A stretch of 6,823 nt of DNA from an uncultured bacterium (GCA_903954205.1 CAJBMR010000457.1:1-6823), one strand, 5' to 3'. Positions 1-6,147 are shown, counted from the first letter of the stretch. Numbers and translations are program-made. The notes: generated from the sequence alone by a model not told the origin.

Positions 1-198
1 CCGATCACCTACGAGCTATCGTTGGCCAACCAAGCGGCAGCCGCCGCATAAACCGCGTGTCTACTTTCCGCGGGGAACCTCACTGTCCTGCTTCAAGGTT
101 GGGGACTCGAGACCAACTACGCTCTGGTCGAGCTGCGTGTGACCGCACCCGTCATCGACTCCTTCTGGCCACCAGGGGTAGTGGCCGCGGCAACCTGA
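1..198 (+). pseudogene. Tail of a decayed gene with an in-frame TAA
   Basis: Frame 1 is open from the left edge to a TAA at 49-51, and the same frame stays open after it to a TGA at 196-198. The translation reads PITYELSLANQAAAAA, stop, then about 48 residues including LLQGWGLETNYALVELRV and ending FWPPGVVAAAT. The second half alternates hydrophobic and polar residues like a beta-sandwich or other extracellular domain, and I see no start codon with an SD for it. This fits the 3' end of a gene with one nonsense mutation, where CAA to TAA would be a single change. It could equally be a genuine gene end at 51 followed by chance open frame. I do not recognise the family. The upstream part lies outside the window. 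Confidence 0.35.
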
Positions 199-464
199 AG
201 CCATATTCATGTGCGTGACCAGCCCGCCTTTTCAGCCGCTCAACGAGGACGTACGCCTAGACGCCTACAACCGTGCATGCGCATTGGTCGTGGATCGACT
301 AGTCGAGCGGTATACACAGGGCTCGCAGTGGTGTAGACATGGGCTGTCCCACAGTGGTGGATTTGGATCTTCCCTGTCGCCCGTCGCGGCTGCGTCCTCC
401 TTCGGCCACCGAAGTGACTCCTTAAGGATGGTTCTCAGGAGCAAAACGACCAAGGAGACATTCT
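199..464. other. Mostly non-coding stretch before the secreted protein gene
   Basis: No convincing gene is seen. Frame 2 is open from an ATG at 209 through this stretch and into the next gene. Its first 40 or so residues (MCVTSPPFQPLNEDVRLDAY and on) have a reasonable codon pattern, but there is no SD before the ATG and the frame later becomes an out-of-frame shadow of the gene at 465. It may be another gene remnant. The stretch also contains a 12-base palindrome next to a TATACA box, listed separately. Confidence 0.4.
284..316 (+). promoter_or_regulatory. Possible promoter with palindromic operator
   Basis: TATACA at 311-316 resembles a -10 box. Four bases before it lies the perfect 12-base palindrome TCGACTAGTCGA (295-306), where a repressor could sit between the -35 and -10 boxes. 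The -35 is weak: TTGGTC at 284-289 is 21 bases away, and the properly spaced hexamer at 288-293 is a poor match. If real, it would give the gene at 465 a leader of about 140 bases. The call rests only on sequence resemblance. Confidence 0.22.
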
Positions 465-2195
465 ATGTCTACTCGAGCCGCCACCAACACGCTCCGGGCG
501 CTGGGCATGCTGATTGCCATCACCACCATCTCAATGGCGCCCATCGGGTCAACAATGGGTGCACCGGCCGCCCGCGAGGGTGTGGCGGCTGGATCGTCAG
601 CGCTCCCGAGCGCCAGCGTCGGTATTCGATCTCGGATCCCCCGCGAAGTTTCCTGCATGCGCGCATACGTGAAGAATCCTTCCCACCACTTCACGAACTA
701 CGCTCCTGCGATCGGCGCACCCGAAGTGACCGATGCCATCCATAGTGGGCTTCAGCCTTGCGCCACCTTCACCGGCAGTGTGACAACGGCGAATCAGGTT
801 GCTCAATTCAATTCGTCGCAGATGTATCCCGGTGGCATTCAGATTGTGACGTTCGGCGGTCCTGGCTCGGCGTTCCTGCTTGGTGGCGCACCTGGTGTCC
901 CCGAAGCCTCTTACACGAACGGTCCCTATGTCGCTCGATTCAACCCGTCCACCGGTCAACAGATCTGGCGTACCCCGTTGCCGATCCTGTCAGGACAGTG
1001 GCTGCTCCCCGGCAGCATGGCCGTGGTGAAGGACGGCTCGGTGAATGTGGCGATTGGGCCGCGGGTCTACAAGCTCGATCCCTCTACGGGAGACATCACG
1101 GCGTGGGTGGAGCAGGCCATGCTGGATGGCGAGCAGAAGAGCGCGAACCTGGACGGGTTTGCCATTGCGCCCGATCGCCGTGGAACGATCCTTCTCAAGT
1201 CGCAGAACCGTTCCACGGGCTGCACCATCCAGGGCAGCAATGCGATGTCTGGGTGCCTGGCCGATTACGGACCGCAACCGGATACGACTGTGGTGGCCGT
1301 GGACCCTGTGACGCTAGAGACAATCGCGGCGCTTGAACTGGATCAGCCGGTTACCGCGCGACCCATCGTGACCGCTCACGGAAAGCGGTCCCACATCTAC
1401 CTCGCCGGAGCGACTCACGGAGTACGCGTCATCTGGGATCCGAGTGCCCGCACCCTGACCCAGGATCCGACATGGGCGCCGGGCTACCTTCTGTCTGGCC
1501 AGGGAGCTGGAGATGCGCCGGTGATGATCGGGCAGTGGGTCATTTTCAATTCCAACGCCATCACATCAGACTCGACCCACATCTGCGCGACGGTAGTGCG
1601 CAAAAGCGATGCGCAAGACATTCACCGCATCTGCCCATGGGGAGTTGCTCTCCCGGCAGGCATGAGCAGTGAGTCACCCACCAGTTTCTCCACGGACCCG
1701 GAGAACAACATGTTTTTCATGCAGGACCTCCTGGTTGGCGGAGTCTTTGGCGTCCATCTAAATCGGAAGACTGGCTCGATGGATGTGCGTTGGAGCCGGC
1801 CTGACTGGCGAACATCGGATTACCTCGTGTCGATGGGCTCCGCCGAGGATCGCGTCGTCTCATCGCAATACATTGACCCGGCCAGCTTCTCGATCGCGGC
1901 TCTATACGCCAACAGTTGGACCGAGAGTTTGCTGTGGGTGAAACAAGATACCGGTGCGACGGTTGCACAGTCGGCTTGGCATAGCGCGACCAATCTCGGG
2001 TGGATGTACCTGCCGGGCTATGCGGGCCGTATGTACGCCATGAATGCGAACAACACGCTGAGCATCTACCTGCCGCTGCGGTGCGGGCACTCAACCTCGC
2101 AGGTTGTGTCGCCACCATCGATCACGTTGTGCGACACCGACTATTCAACGTTGCCGCAGCCCATTGAGAACCCGCCGCTTCCACCGCAGCCCTAA
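465..2195 (+). CDS. Secreted PQQ-like beta-propeller protein, function unknown
   Basis: This encodes 576 residues. The start is well supported: AAGGAG at 452-457 lies seven bases before the ATG. Residues 1-35 look like a Sec signal peptide, with basic TRAATNTLR, a hydrophobic core around 12-27 and an Ala/Pro-rich cleavage region near GAPA (32-35). The mature part has repeated strands of the form hydrophobic-D/N-P-x-T-G/L-x-x-x-W, for example FNPSTGQQIW (159-168), LDPSTGDITAW (204-214) and VDPVTLETI (279-287). Weaker copies include LNRKTGSMDVRW and KQDTGATVAQSAW. This is the pattern of PQQ-like/quinoprotein beta-propeller blades. Eight cysteines (64, 99, 253, 264, 374, 390, 540, 556) suggest four disulfides outside the cell. 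The C terminus is a proline-rich tail. No transmembrane anchor, lipobox or catalytic motif is evident, so it may be a binding or scaffold protein rather than an enzyme. Neighbouring fragments on both sides look decayed, but this frame is intact. Confidence 0.85.
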   Translation: MSTRAATNTLRALGMLIAITTISMAPIGSTMGAPAAREGVAAGSSALPSASVGIRSRIPREVSCMRAYVKNPSHHFTNYAPAIGAPEVTDAIHSGLQPCATFTGSVTTANQVAQFNSSQMYPGGIQIVTFGGPGSAFLLGGAPGVPEASYTNGPYVARFNPSTGQQIWRTPLPILSGQWLLPGSMAVVKDGSVNVAIGPRVYKLDPSTGDITAWVEQAMLDGEQKSANLDGFAIAPDRRGTILLKSQNRSTGCTIQGSNAMSGCLADYGPQPDTTVVAVDPVTLETIAALELDQPVTARPIVTAHGKRSHIYLAGATHGVRVIWDPSARTLTQDPTWAPGYLLSGQGAGDAPVMIGQWVIFNSNAITSDSTHICATVVRKSDAQDIHRICPWGVALPAGMSSESPTSFSTDPENNMFFMQDLLVGGVFGVHLNRKTGSMDVRWSRPDWRTSDYLVSMGSAEDRVVSSQYIDPASFSIAALYANSWTESLLWVKQDTGATVAQSAWHSATNLGWMYLPGYAGRMYAMNANNTLSIYLPLRCGHSTSQVVSPPSITLCDTDYSTLPQPIENPPLPPQP

Positions 2196-2252
2196 ATCTT
2201 CGTTTCCTGGAGTGCAATCACGGGCCCCAGCGGTGATGAGAGATGAGAATAG

Positions 2253-2531
2253 GAGCGGTTGTCGCGAGCCATCAACTACATGTGTGGTTCGTATCCCAAC
2301 AACAAATCCGACCTGACCGGTGCTAACTCCGACGCCTACGCGACGGAGATCGATTAAACACTCCGGAAGCGCAGACTTGGAATCGATCCGGGCTCAAAGA
2401 CCACCCAGTACGATCTGAACGCAATCGCAGCGGTCTAGCGCATGCAGAAAAGTCTCGGCGTGGTTGCCGACGGCCACGTTGGACTCATCACTTGGGCCGT
2501 GATCCAACGAGCGGTATGCCCCCGCGGCTAA
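2253..2531 (+). pseudogene. Remnant of a peptidoglycan-binding domain gene
   Basis: Frame 3 encodes ERLSRAINYMCGSYPNNKSD and continues to a TAA at 2355-2357. It resumes with TLRKRRLGIDPGSKTTQYDL to a TAG at 2436-2438, then gives RMQKSLGVVADGHVGLITWA, VIQRAVCPRG and a TAA at 2529-2531. The last part matches the PG_binding_1 pattern (hydrophobic-Q-x-x-L-G-V-x-x-D-G-x-V-G-x-x-T-W-x-A/V-x-Q), found at the ends of secreted cell-wall hydrolases and phage lysins. Both internal stops would revert to glutamine with one T-to-C change, and Gln fits well at the second site (VQRMQK). Upstream of 2253 the frame has TGA (2244) and TAG (2250), so no start or catalytic domain remains. It is in the same frame as the preceding propeller gene, but nothing shows they were ever one gene. 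Confidence 0.6.
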
Positions 2532-2629
2532 GCCCCCAACGCCCGGTCAGGGGCGCTGCCCAGGTCCTTGCGGAAGATGTCGGGCCTGCCACCGCGGGTG
2601 CAGCCGAGTCGTGCGCGAAAGACCTGACG
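2532..2629. other. Gap between converging units, no clear terminator
   Basis: This 98-base gap lies between the pseudogene on the plus strand and the stop of the aldehyde dehydrogenase on the minus strand. Only weak inverted repeats are present, such as CGCCC (2540-2544) with GGGCG (2551-2555), and there is no T-tract on either side. Downstream of the dehydrogenase stop the minus-strand frame stays open for 33 more codons to a TAG in the GC-rich stretch, with no recognisable domain. No gene is called. Confidence 0.4.
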
Positions 2630-4066
2630 TCAGCCCTGGTCGATCTGCATGACCACGGCCTTGGGCTCGGTCATGAACTCGCGACTGAAGTTGCCGCCTT
2701 CTCGACCCACCCCGGAGTCGCCAAATCCGCCAAAGGGCAGCCGCAGATCGCGGATGAAGAAGCAGTTGACCCACACGGTGCCGGCATTGAGTCTGGCTGC
2801 CATGCGGTGGGCTCGGCTGAGATTCTCGGTGAAGACCATCGCGTTGAGTCCGTAGCGGGTGTCGTTGGCCAGAGCCAGGGCCTCCTCCTCGGTGTCGAAG
2901 GGGGTGGCCACGGTGACGGGTCCGAAGATCTCTTCCTTGACCACGCGTGCGTCCGCCGGCGCGTCCGTGATGATCGTGGGCTTCACGCTCCAGCCGTCAC
3001 CCACGCCGCCTGTGAGGACGCGACCGCCACCGAGAGCATCGGCGCCGAGGTAGCCCTGGACCTTGGTGAAGTGCTCCTCGCTGGCAAGGGCGGCCGAGAA
3101 CTGCGTGGCGGGGTCCTTCGGGTCGCCCATGACGAGCGCCTCCGCTGCGACCTTGTAACGCGCCATGAAGTCCTCGTAGATGCCGCGCTGCACGTACAGG
3201 CGGCTGCCTGCCAGGCACACCTGCCCGGCGTTGCGGAAGATCGCCTCGACCGCCCAGTGGACGGCGTTGTCGAGGTCAGCGTCCTCGAACACGATGTTGG
3301 CGCCCTTGCCGCCGAGTTCGAGGCTCACCGGGGTGAGATTGCGGGATGCGACGCCGCTGATGATCTTGCCCGTGCCCGATTCCCCGGTGAAGGTGATGCG
3401 GTCGACATCGGGGCTCTCCGTGAGCGCCGAACCCGCCGAATCCGGGCCGTAGCCATGCACGATGTTGAGCACGCCGGGAGGGAATCCGGCCTCGATGGCG
3501 AGCCGTCCGACGATCGTGGCGGAAACGGGGCTGTCCTCGGCGGGCTTCCACACCACTGTGTTGCCCCAGGCCAGCGCCGGCATCACCTTCCAGGTGCCAA
3601 GCATGAGAGGGAAGTTCCACGGTGAGATCGCCGCGACGACGCCGACCGGCTCCCAGCGCGTGTAGGCGTGGTGGCCGGTGTCCATCGGCAGAGTCTCCGC
3701 CGCGGACATGCGCGCGTGATCGGCGAAGAAGCGCACGTTGAGAATCGAGCGCGCGACGTCATGGCGCGCCTGGGTGATCGGCTTGCCCATGTCGAGGGTG
3801 TCGGCCATCGCAAGCTCGTCGGTGTGCTCCTCCATGAGATCGGCGAGCCGATGCATGAGCTGCTGGCGCTTCTCGTACCCCATGCGCGGCCACGGACCTG
3901 AGTCGAATGCCTCGCGCGCGGCGGCGATCGCTCGGTCAGCGTCAGCCTTGCCGCCACAGGCGATGGTGGCCCACTCTTCACGGGTGTAGGGGTCGACGTC
4001 GGGCATCGTTGCGCCGTCGAGGGAGGGGACCTCCTCGTTGGCGATGATGTGGCCGTAGAAATCCAT
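2630..4066 (-). CDS. NAD(P)-dependent aldehyde dehydrogenase, hydroxymuconic-semialdehyde type
   Basis: This 478-residue protein is a full-length member of the aldehyde dehydrogenase superfamily, which oxidises aldehydes to carboxylic acids with NAD(P)+ in the cytoplasm. Visible signatures are SPWNFP with Asn151, WKPAE with Lys174, the FTGESGTGK nucleotide-binding loop (226-234), catalytic Glu250 in LELGGK, catalytic Cys284 in NAGQVC, and EEIFGP (378-383). The C-terminal DLRLPFGG...SGVGREGG resembles the hydroxymuconic, aminomuconic and carboxymethyl-hydroxymuconic semialdehyde dehydrogenases of aromatic meta-cleavage pathways. No other pathway gene is present, so the substrate is open. One oddity is that the segment after DPATQ reads FSAALASEEH, lacking the usual GPL. 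The start is placed at ATG 4066-4064 because GGAGG (4078-4074) lies seven bases upstream. An in-frame GTG at 4108 would add 14 residues but has no SD and lies inside a hairpin. Confidence 0.96.
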   Translation of the reverse strand: MDFYGHIIANEEVPSLDGATMPDVDPYTREEWATIACGGKADADRAIAAAREAFDSGPWPRMGYEKRQQLMHRLADLMEEHTDELAMADTLDMGKPITQARHDVARSILNVRFFADHARMSAAETLPMDTGHHAYTRWEPVGVVAAISPWNFPLMLGTWKVMPALAWGNTVVWKPAEDSPVSATIVGRLAIEAGFPPGVLNIVHGYGPDSAGSALTESPDVDRITFTGESGTGKIISGVASRNLTPVSLELGGKGANIVFEDADLDNAVHWAVEAIFRNAGQVCLAGSRLYVQRGIYEDFMARYKVAAEALVMGDPKDPATQFSAALASEEHFTKVQGYLGADALGGGRVLTGGVGDGWSVKPTIITDAPADARVVKEEIFGPVTVATPFDTEEEALALANDTRYGLNAMVFTENLSRAHRMAARLNAGTVWVNCFFIRDLRLPFGGFGDSGVGREGGNFSREFMTEPKAVVMQIDQG

Positions 4067-4072
4067 TGCGAA

Positions 4073-4115
4073 ACCTCCCGTGCGTGGAGCGGGAATCGTC
4101 CCACGCACGGGAGGT
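4073..4115 (-). promoter_or_regulatory. Perfect 15-bp hairpin sequestering the dehydrogenase SD
   Basis: ACCTCCCGTGCGTGG (4073-4087) and CCACGCACGGGAGGT (4101-4115) are perfect reverse complements separated by 13 bases. In the minus-strand transcript they form a GC-rich stem-loop whose 3' arm contains the GGAGG SD (4078-4074) of the aldehyde dehydrogenase; the AUG follows six bases after the stem. When folded, the stem should block ribosome binding. It also lies 57 bases past the stop of the upstream gene, so it could act as a terminator or attenuator, although only UUU follows it. GCGAA flanks it on both sides (4068-4072 and 4117-4121). The repeat is certain; the regulatory role is inferred. 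Confidence 0.75.
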
Positions 4116-4171
4116 CGCGAACTAATGGCCCGTCCCGAGGGCCAGAACGCCAGGGGTGAATTCGCCCGGGA

Positions 4172-4870
4172 TCAGACGGAGGGGATTGCCGCCTCGAGGG
4201 CGTCTCGTGCCGCATCGACCGAAGCTCGGAAGGCGTCGGCGGCCGACTTGGTGGCGGCGCGCTGCGCCTCGCGTGCCGGCTCGATCGCGGTGCGGTAGGC
4301 ATCCCAAGCTGCGCGCCGCTCCTCACGAGTGGTGGCCGCTGCCAGGGCTGACTTGAGCTGGTCCTGCGCGGCAGCGGTCGCTGTCTTGAACGCCAAGCGA
4401 GTGGATTCCACCGTGGAGCGCAGCTGCTCGATGGCACCGGCCATGGCCGAGCGGTAGGCGGTCACGGCGGCAAGCTGATCCGCCGGCAGAGTGGCTGTAT
4501 CGAATGCGGTGATGGCCGCCTGGACGGCTGACGCGAAGGCGACACGCGCAGCCTCGCGAGCAGCGGCATCCTCGCCGGCGGCATCGATGGCGTCACGGAG
4601 CGCGGTGCGCGCGGATTCGAGTGCGGCCTTCAGTGCAGCGCGAGCCTCGTCGGTCGAAGTCCGGTCGACGTGACGCTCGAGCCAGCGGTCCAGGGTCTGC
4701 CCCTGCCCGACCCTGTCTCCGTGGCCGATCCCGACACCCAAGCCGAGTCCGGGACCGTGGCCCGGGTGGCTGCCCTCGCGGGCCTGGGCGGCGGTGGCGC
4801 CTGCGGCGATGGCACCGGTGCCGATGAGGAGGATGGCGGCTGTCGCGGCGATCGTGCGTCGAGTGGTCAT
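4172..4870 (-). CDS. Secreted alanine-rich helical (coiled-coil) protein
   Basis: This encodes 232 residues starting at ATG 4870-4868, chosen because GGGAG (4880-4876) sits five bases upstream. A longer frame from 4903 lacks an SD. Residues 1-30 form a clear signal peptide: TTRR, a hydrophobic Ala/Ile/Leu core, and an AQA cleavage motif before REG. A Gly/His-rich flexible linker follows (about 33-57, SHPGHGPGLGLGVGIGHGDR). From about 58 to the end almost every residue is Ala or a helix-former with regularly spaced charges (for example DEARAALKAALESARTALRD), predicting one long helix or coiled coil. There are no cysteines, no LPxTG-type anchor and no membrane segment after the signal, so it should be released or held in the wall by contacts. 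I recognise no named family. A structural, cell-surface or metal-binding role is possible but unsupported by motifs. It lies between ligase and dehydrogenase with sizeable gaps. Confidence 0.85.
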   Translation of the reverse strand: MTTRRTIAATAAILLIGTGAIAAGATAAQAREGSHPGHGPGLGLGVGIGHGDRVGQGQTLDRWLERHVDRTSTDEARAALKAALESARTALRDAIDAAGEDAAAREAARVAFASAVQAAITAFDTATLPADQLAAVTAYRSAMAGAIEQLRSTVESTRLAFKTATAAAQDQLKSALAAATTREERRAAWDAYRTAIEPAREAQRAATKSAADAFRASVDAARDALEAAIPSV

Positions 4871-4871
4871 G

Positions 4872-4916
4872 GTCACTCCCAATGCCGGATGCGTGGCTCG
4901 CATCGCTGGGAGTCAC
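4872..4916 (-). promoter_or_regulatory. Inverted repeat covering the SD of the alanine-rich protein gene
   Basis: In the minus-strand transcript, ACUCCCA (4913-4907) can pair with UGGGAGU (4881-4875). The stem extends by two further pairs past one G/G mismatch (4916-4915 with 4873-4872). A second stem nests inside: GAUGCG (4904-4899) with CGCAUC (4893-4888) around a five-base loop. The 3' outer arm contains the whole GGGAG SD and ends two bases before the AUG. The layout parallels the hairpin in front of the downstream dehydrogenase. The complementarity is visible; its regulatory role is inferred. Confidence 0.5.
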
Positions 4917-4937
4917 GTTGGCACGCTCACGGCTCCC

Positions 4938-4960
4938 GAAGCCCGTTCACGGGGGGCTTC
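4938..4960 (-). terminator. Possible terminator after the ligase gene
   Basis: GAAGCCC (4938-4944) and GGGCTTC (4954-4960) are perfect inverted copies separated by nine bases, about 70 bases beyond the ligase stop. GGGCTTC occurs again at 4964-4970, so two alternative pairings are possible. No U-tract follows in the minus-strand transcript. It may instead be part of the leader of the alanine-rich protein gene. Confidence 0.3.
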
Positions 4961-5010
4961 CCAGGGCTTCCTCACATGATCCTGACAATTCCGGGGGCCA
5001 CCCCATGCGA

Positions 5011-5030
5011 TCCCGAGGAATCCCTGAGGA
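5011..5030 (-). repeat. Two tandem 10-base repeats, possible activator site
   Basis: On the plus strand TCCCGAGGAA (5011-5020) is directly followed by TCCCTGAGGA (5021-5030); on the minus strand this reads TCCTCAGGGATTCCTCGGGA. A shorter related TCAGGA occurs at 4985-4980. Direct repeats with one helical-turn spacing are typical of sites for OmpR/PhoP-type response regulators. The pair abuts the ligase stop codon and lies about 140 bases upstream of the alanine-rich protein gene. No clear -10/-35 pair was found nearby. Confidence 0.3.
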
Positions 5031-6122
5031 TCAGGCGCCCGGAATCCCCAGCACGGCGGTGATGTCGATGGGGGAGTCGATCGGTCGCTGGTCGTAGGTG
5101 CACGACTCGGGGGAGCGATCGGGTCTCCAGCGCAGCCACGTCGCCACATGGCGCAGGCGATCTCCCTCGAACTGGTCGTAGGCCACCTCCGCGACCTGCA
5201 CAGGAGTGAGCGCATGCCATGCCTGCGCACGGCCGCGGTTCCAGCGGTTGACGCCTCCGGGGCGTCGCACGTCCCCGCCTTCTCCGCGCCATGGATGGTC
5301 CGCGTCATCGTCGAGGCGCAGGGGTCGCAGGCTCTCGGTGACCTCGTGGCGCCGCGCTGCCGGAAACCCCGAGGCCGCACCGACATGGTGGAGTCGACCG
5401 TGACCGTCGTAGAGGCCGAGCAGGAGCGAGGCGACCTCGTCCGGGTTCTTGGCGTGGGGACGCCACCCGGCGACTACGGCGTCGAGGGTGCGCCGGTGCT
5501 TCACCTTCAGCAGCGTGCGCTTGCCCGGTTGGTACGGCGCATCGGTGGCTTTGGCAATGAGTCCGTCGAGTCCACCGCCCTCGAACTCGTGAAACCACCG
5601 CACGGCTTCGGCGTGGTCGGACGTCATCGGGGTCAACCGGACGTCGGGCGACTCCCATGCCAGTCCCTCGAGGGTTGCTCGCCGATCGGCGTACATCTCG
5701 TCGATGAGGGAGCGATCCCCGAGGGCAAGGATGTCGAACGCGATGAAGATCGCCGGCGTCTCTTCCGCGAGGCGAAGGATGGAGGAGGACTCGCTGCGAG
5801 GGCGAAGCCGGGCGCCGAGGGCGGGGAAATCGAGCACCCCGTGGCGCAGGATGACCACCTCGCCGTCGAGGACGATCCGGTAGGGAAGGGCTCGGCGAAG
5901 TGCGGAGACGACCTCGGGGAATGCGTAAGCAAGATCGTCGCCACCGCGCCCCTGCAGGCAGACGCGCTCTCCCGATCGGAATGCGATCGCACGGAATCCG
6001 TCCCACTTTGGCTCGAATGCCAGCCCAGGGTCACTCGGCACGGAATCGCCCGCGAGCGTTGCGAGCATGGGCGCGACCGGCGGCTGGACCGACAGATTCC
6101 ATGACGCCTCGGCGATGGCCAT
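5031..6122 (-). CDS. ligC: ATP-dependent DNA ligase, LigC type
   Basis: This 363-residue protein seals nicks in DNA using ATP through an enzyme-AMP intermediate. Motif I is EPKWDGFR with the AMP-accepting Lys39. Next come LQGRGGDDL (56-64), LDGEVV with Glu88, FIAFDIL (126-132, motif III), GLDGLIAK (184-191, motif IV) and LLKVKHRRT (204-212, motif V). An OB-fold domain follows, ending with RWRPDRSPESCTYDQ (about 331-345). SVQPPVAPML near the start, the Asp in motif IV and the SPESCTYDQ end resemble mycobacterial LigC, which is of similar length. LigC enzymes are linked to backup nick sealing, including base-excision repair, and are not the replicative LigA. No polymerase, nuclease or Ku domain is fused or adjacent. 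The start at ATG 6122-6120 fits family length; its SD is weak (only GGA just before ATG). Longer starts at 6149 or 6233 would overlap the divergent gene. Confidence 0.94.
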   Translation of the reverse strand: MAIAEASWNLSVQPPVAPMLATLAGDSVPSDPGLAFEPKWDGFRAIAFRSGERVCLQGRGGDDLAYAFPEVVSALRRALPYRIVLDGEVVILRHGVLDFPALGARLRPRSESSSILRLAEETPAIFIAFDILALGDRSLIDEMYADRRATLEGLAWESPDVRLTPMTSDHAEAVRWFHEFEGGGLDGLIAKATDAPYQPGKRTLLKVKHRRTLDAVVAGWRPHAKNPDEVASLLLGLYDGHGRLHHVGAASGFPAARRHEVTESLRPLRLDDDADHPWRGEGGDVRRPGGVNRWNRGRAQAWHALTPVQVAEVAYDQFEGDRLRHVATWLRWRPDRSPESCTYDQRPIDSPIDITAVLGIPGA

Positions 6123-6147
6123 TCCGTGATGGTGGCACGCGCCGCGC

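Noticed and set aside
209..745. 178-residue open frame on the plus strand
   Set aside because: It has no SD, overlaps the well-supported gene at 465 by 281 bases in another frame, and becomes His/Arg-rich within that overlap.
2355..2438. TAA and TAG read as glutamine (alternative code)
   Set aside because: Intact genes on both sides follow the normal code with no internal TAA/TAG, and the fragment also has a nearby TGA (2244) and no start or complete domain. Decay or sequence error is simpler.
2492..3625. 377-residue open frame on the plus strand
   Set aside because: It lies almost wholly antisense to the clear aldehyde dehydrogenase, has an antisense-type composition (many His, Asp and Gly; no domain), and lacks an SD.
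4106..4108. GTG start extending the dehydrogenase by 14 residues
   Set aside because: It has no SD, lies within the hairpin arm, and the added residues do not resemble family N termini; ATG 4066 has a good SD.
4068..4121. Miniature mobile element (inverted repeat flanked by GCGAA direct repeats)
   Set aside because: The flanking repeats are only five bases and not symmetrically placed, and the unit is 43 bases with no transposase-like ends; an SD-covering hairpin explains it better.
3583..4437. 284-residue open frame on the minus strand
   Set aside because: It overlaps the dehydrogenase start and the alanine-rich gene out of frame and is Ser/Arg/Pro-rich low-complexity shadow sequence.
5148..6104. 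318-residue open frame on the plus strand
   Set aside because: It is entirely antisense to the LigC-type ligase, whose motifs are complete; long antisense frames are common in high-GC DNA.
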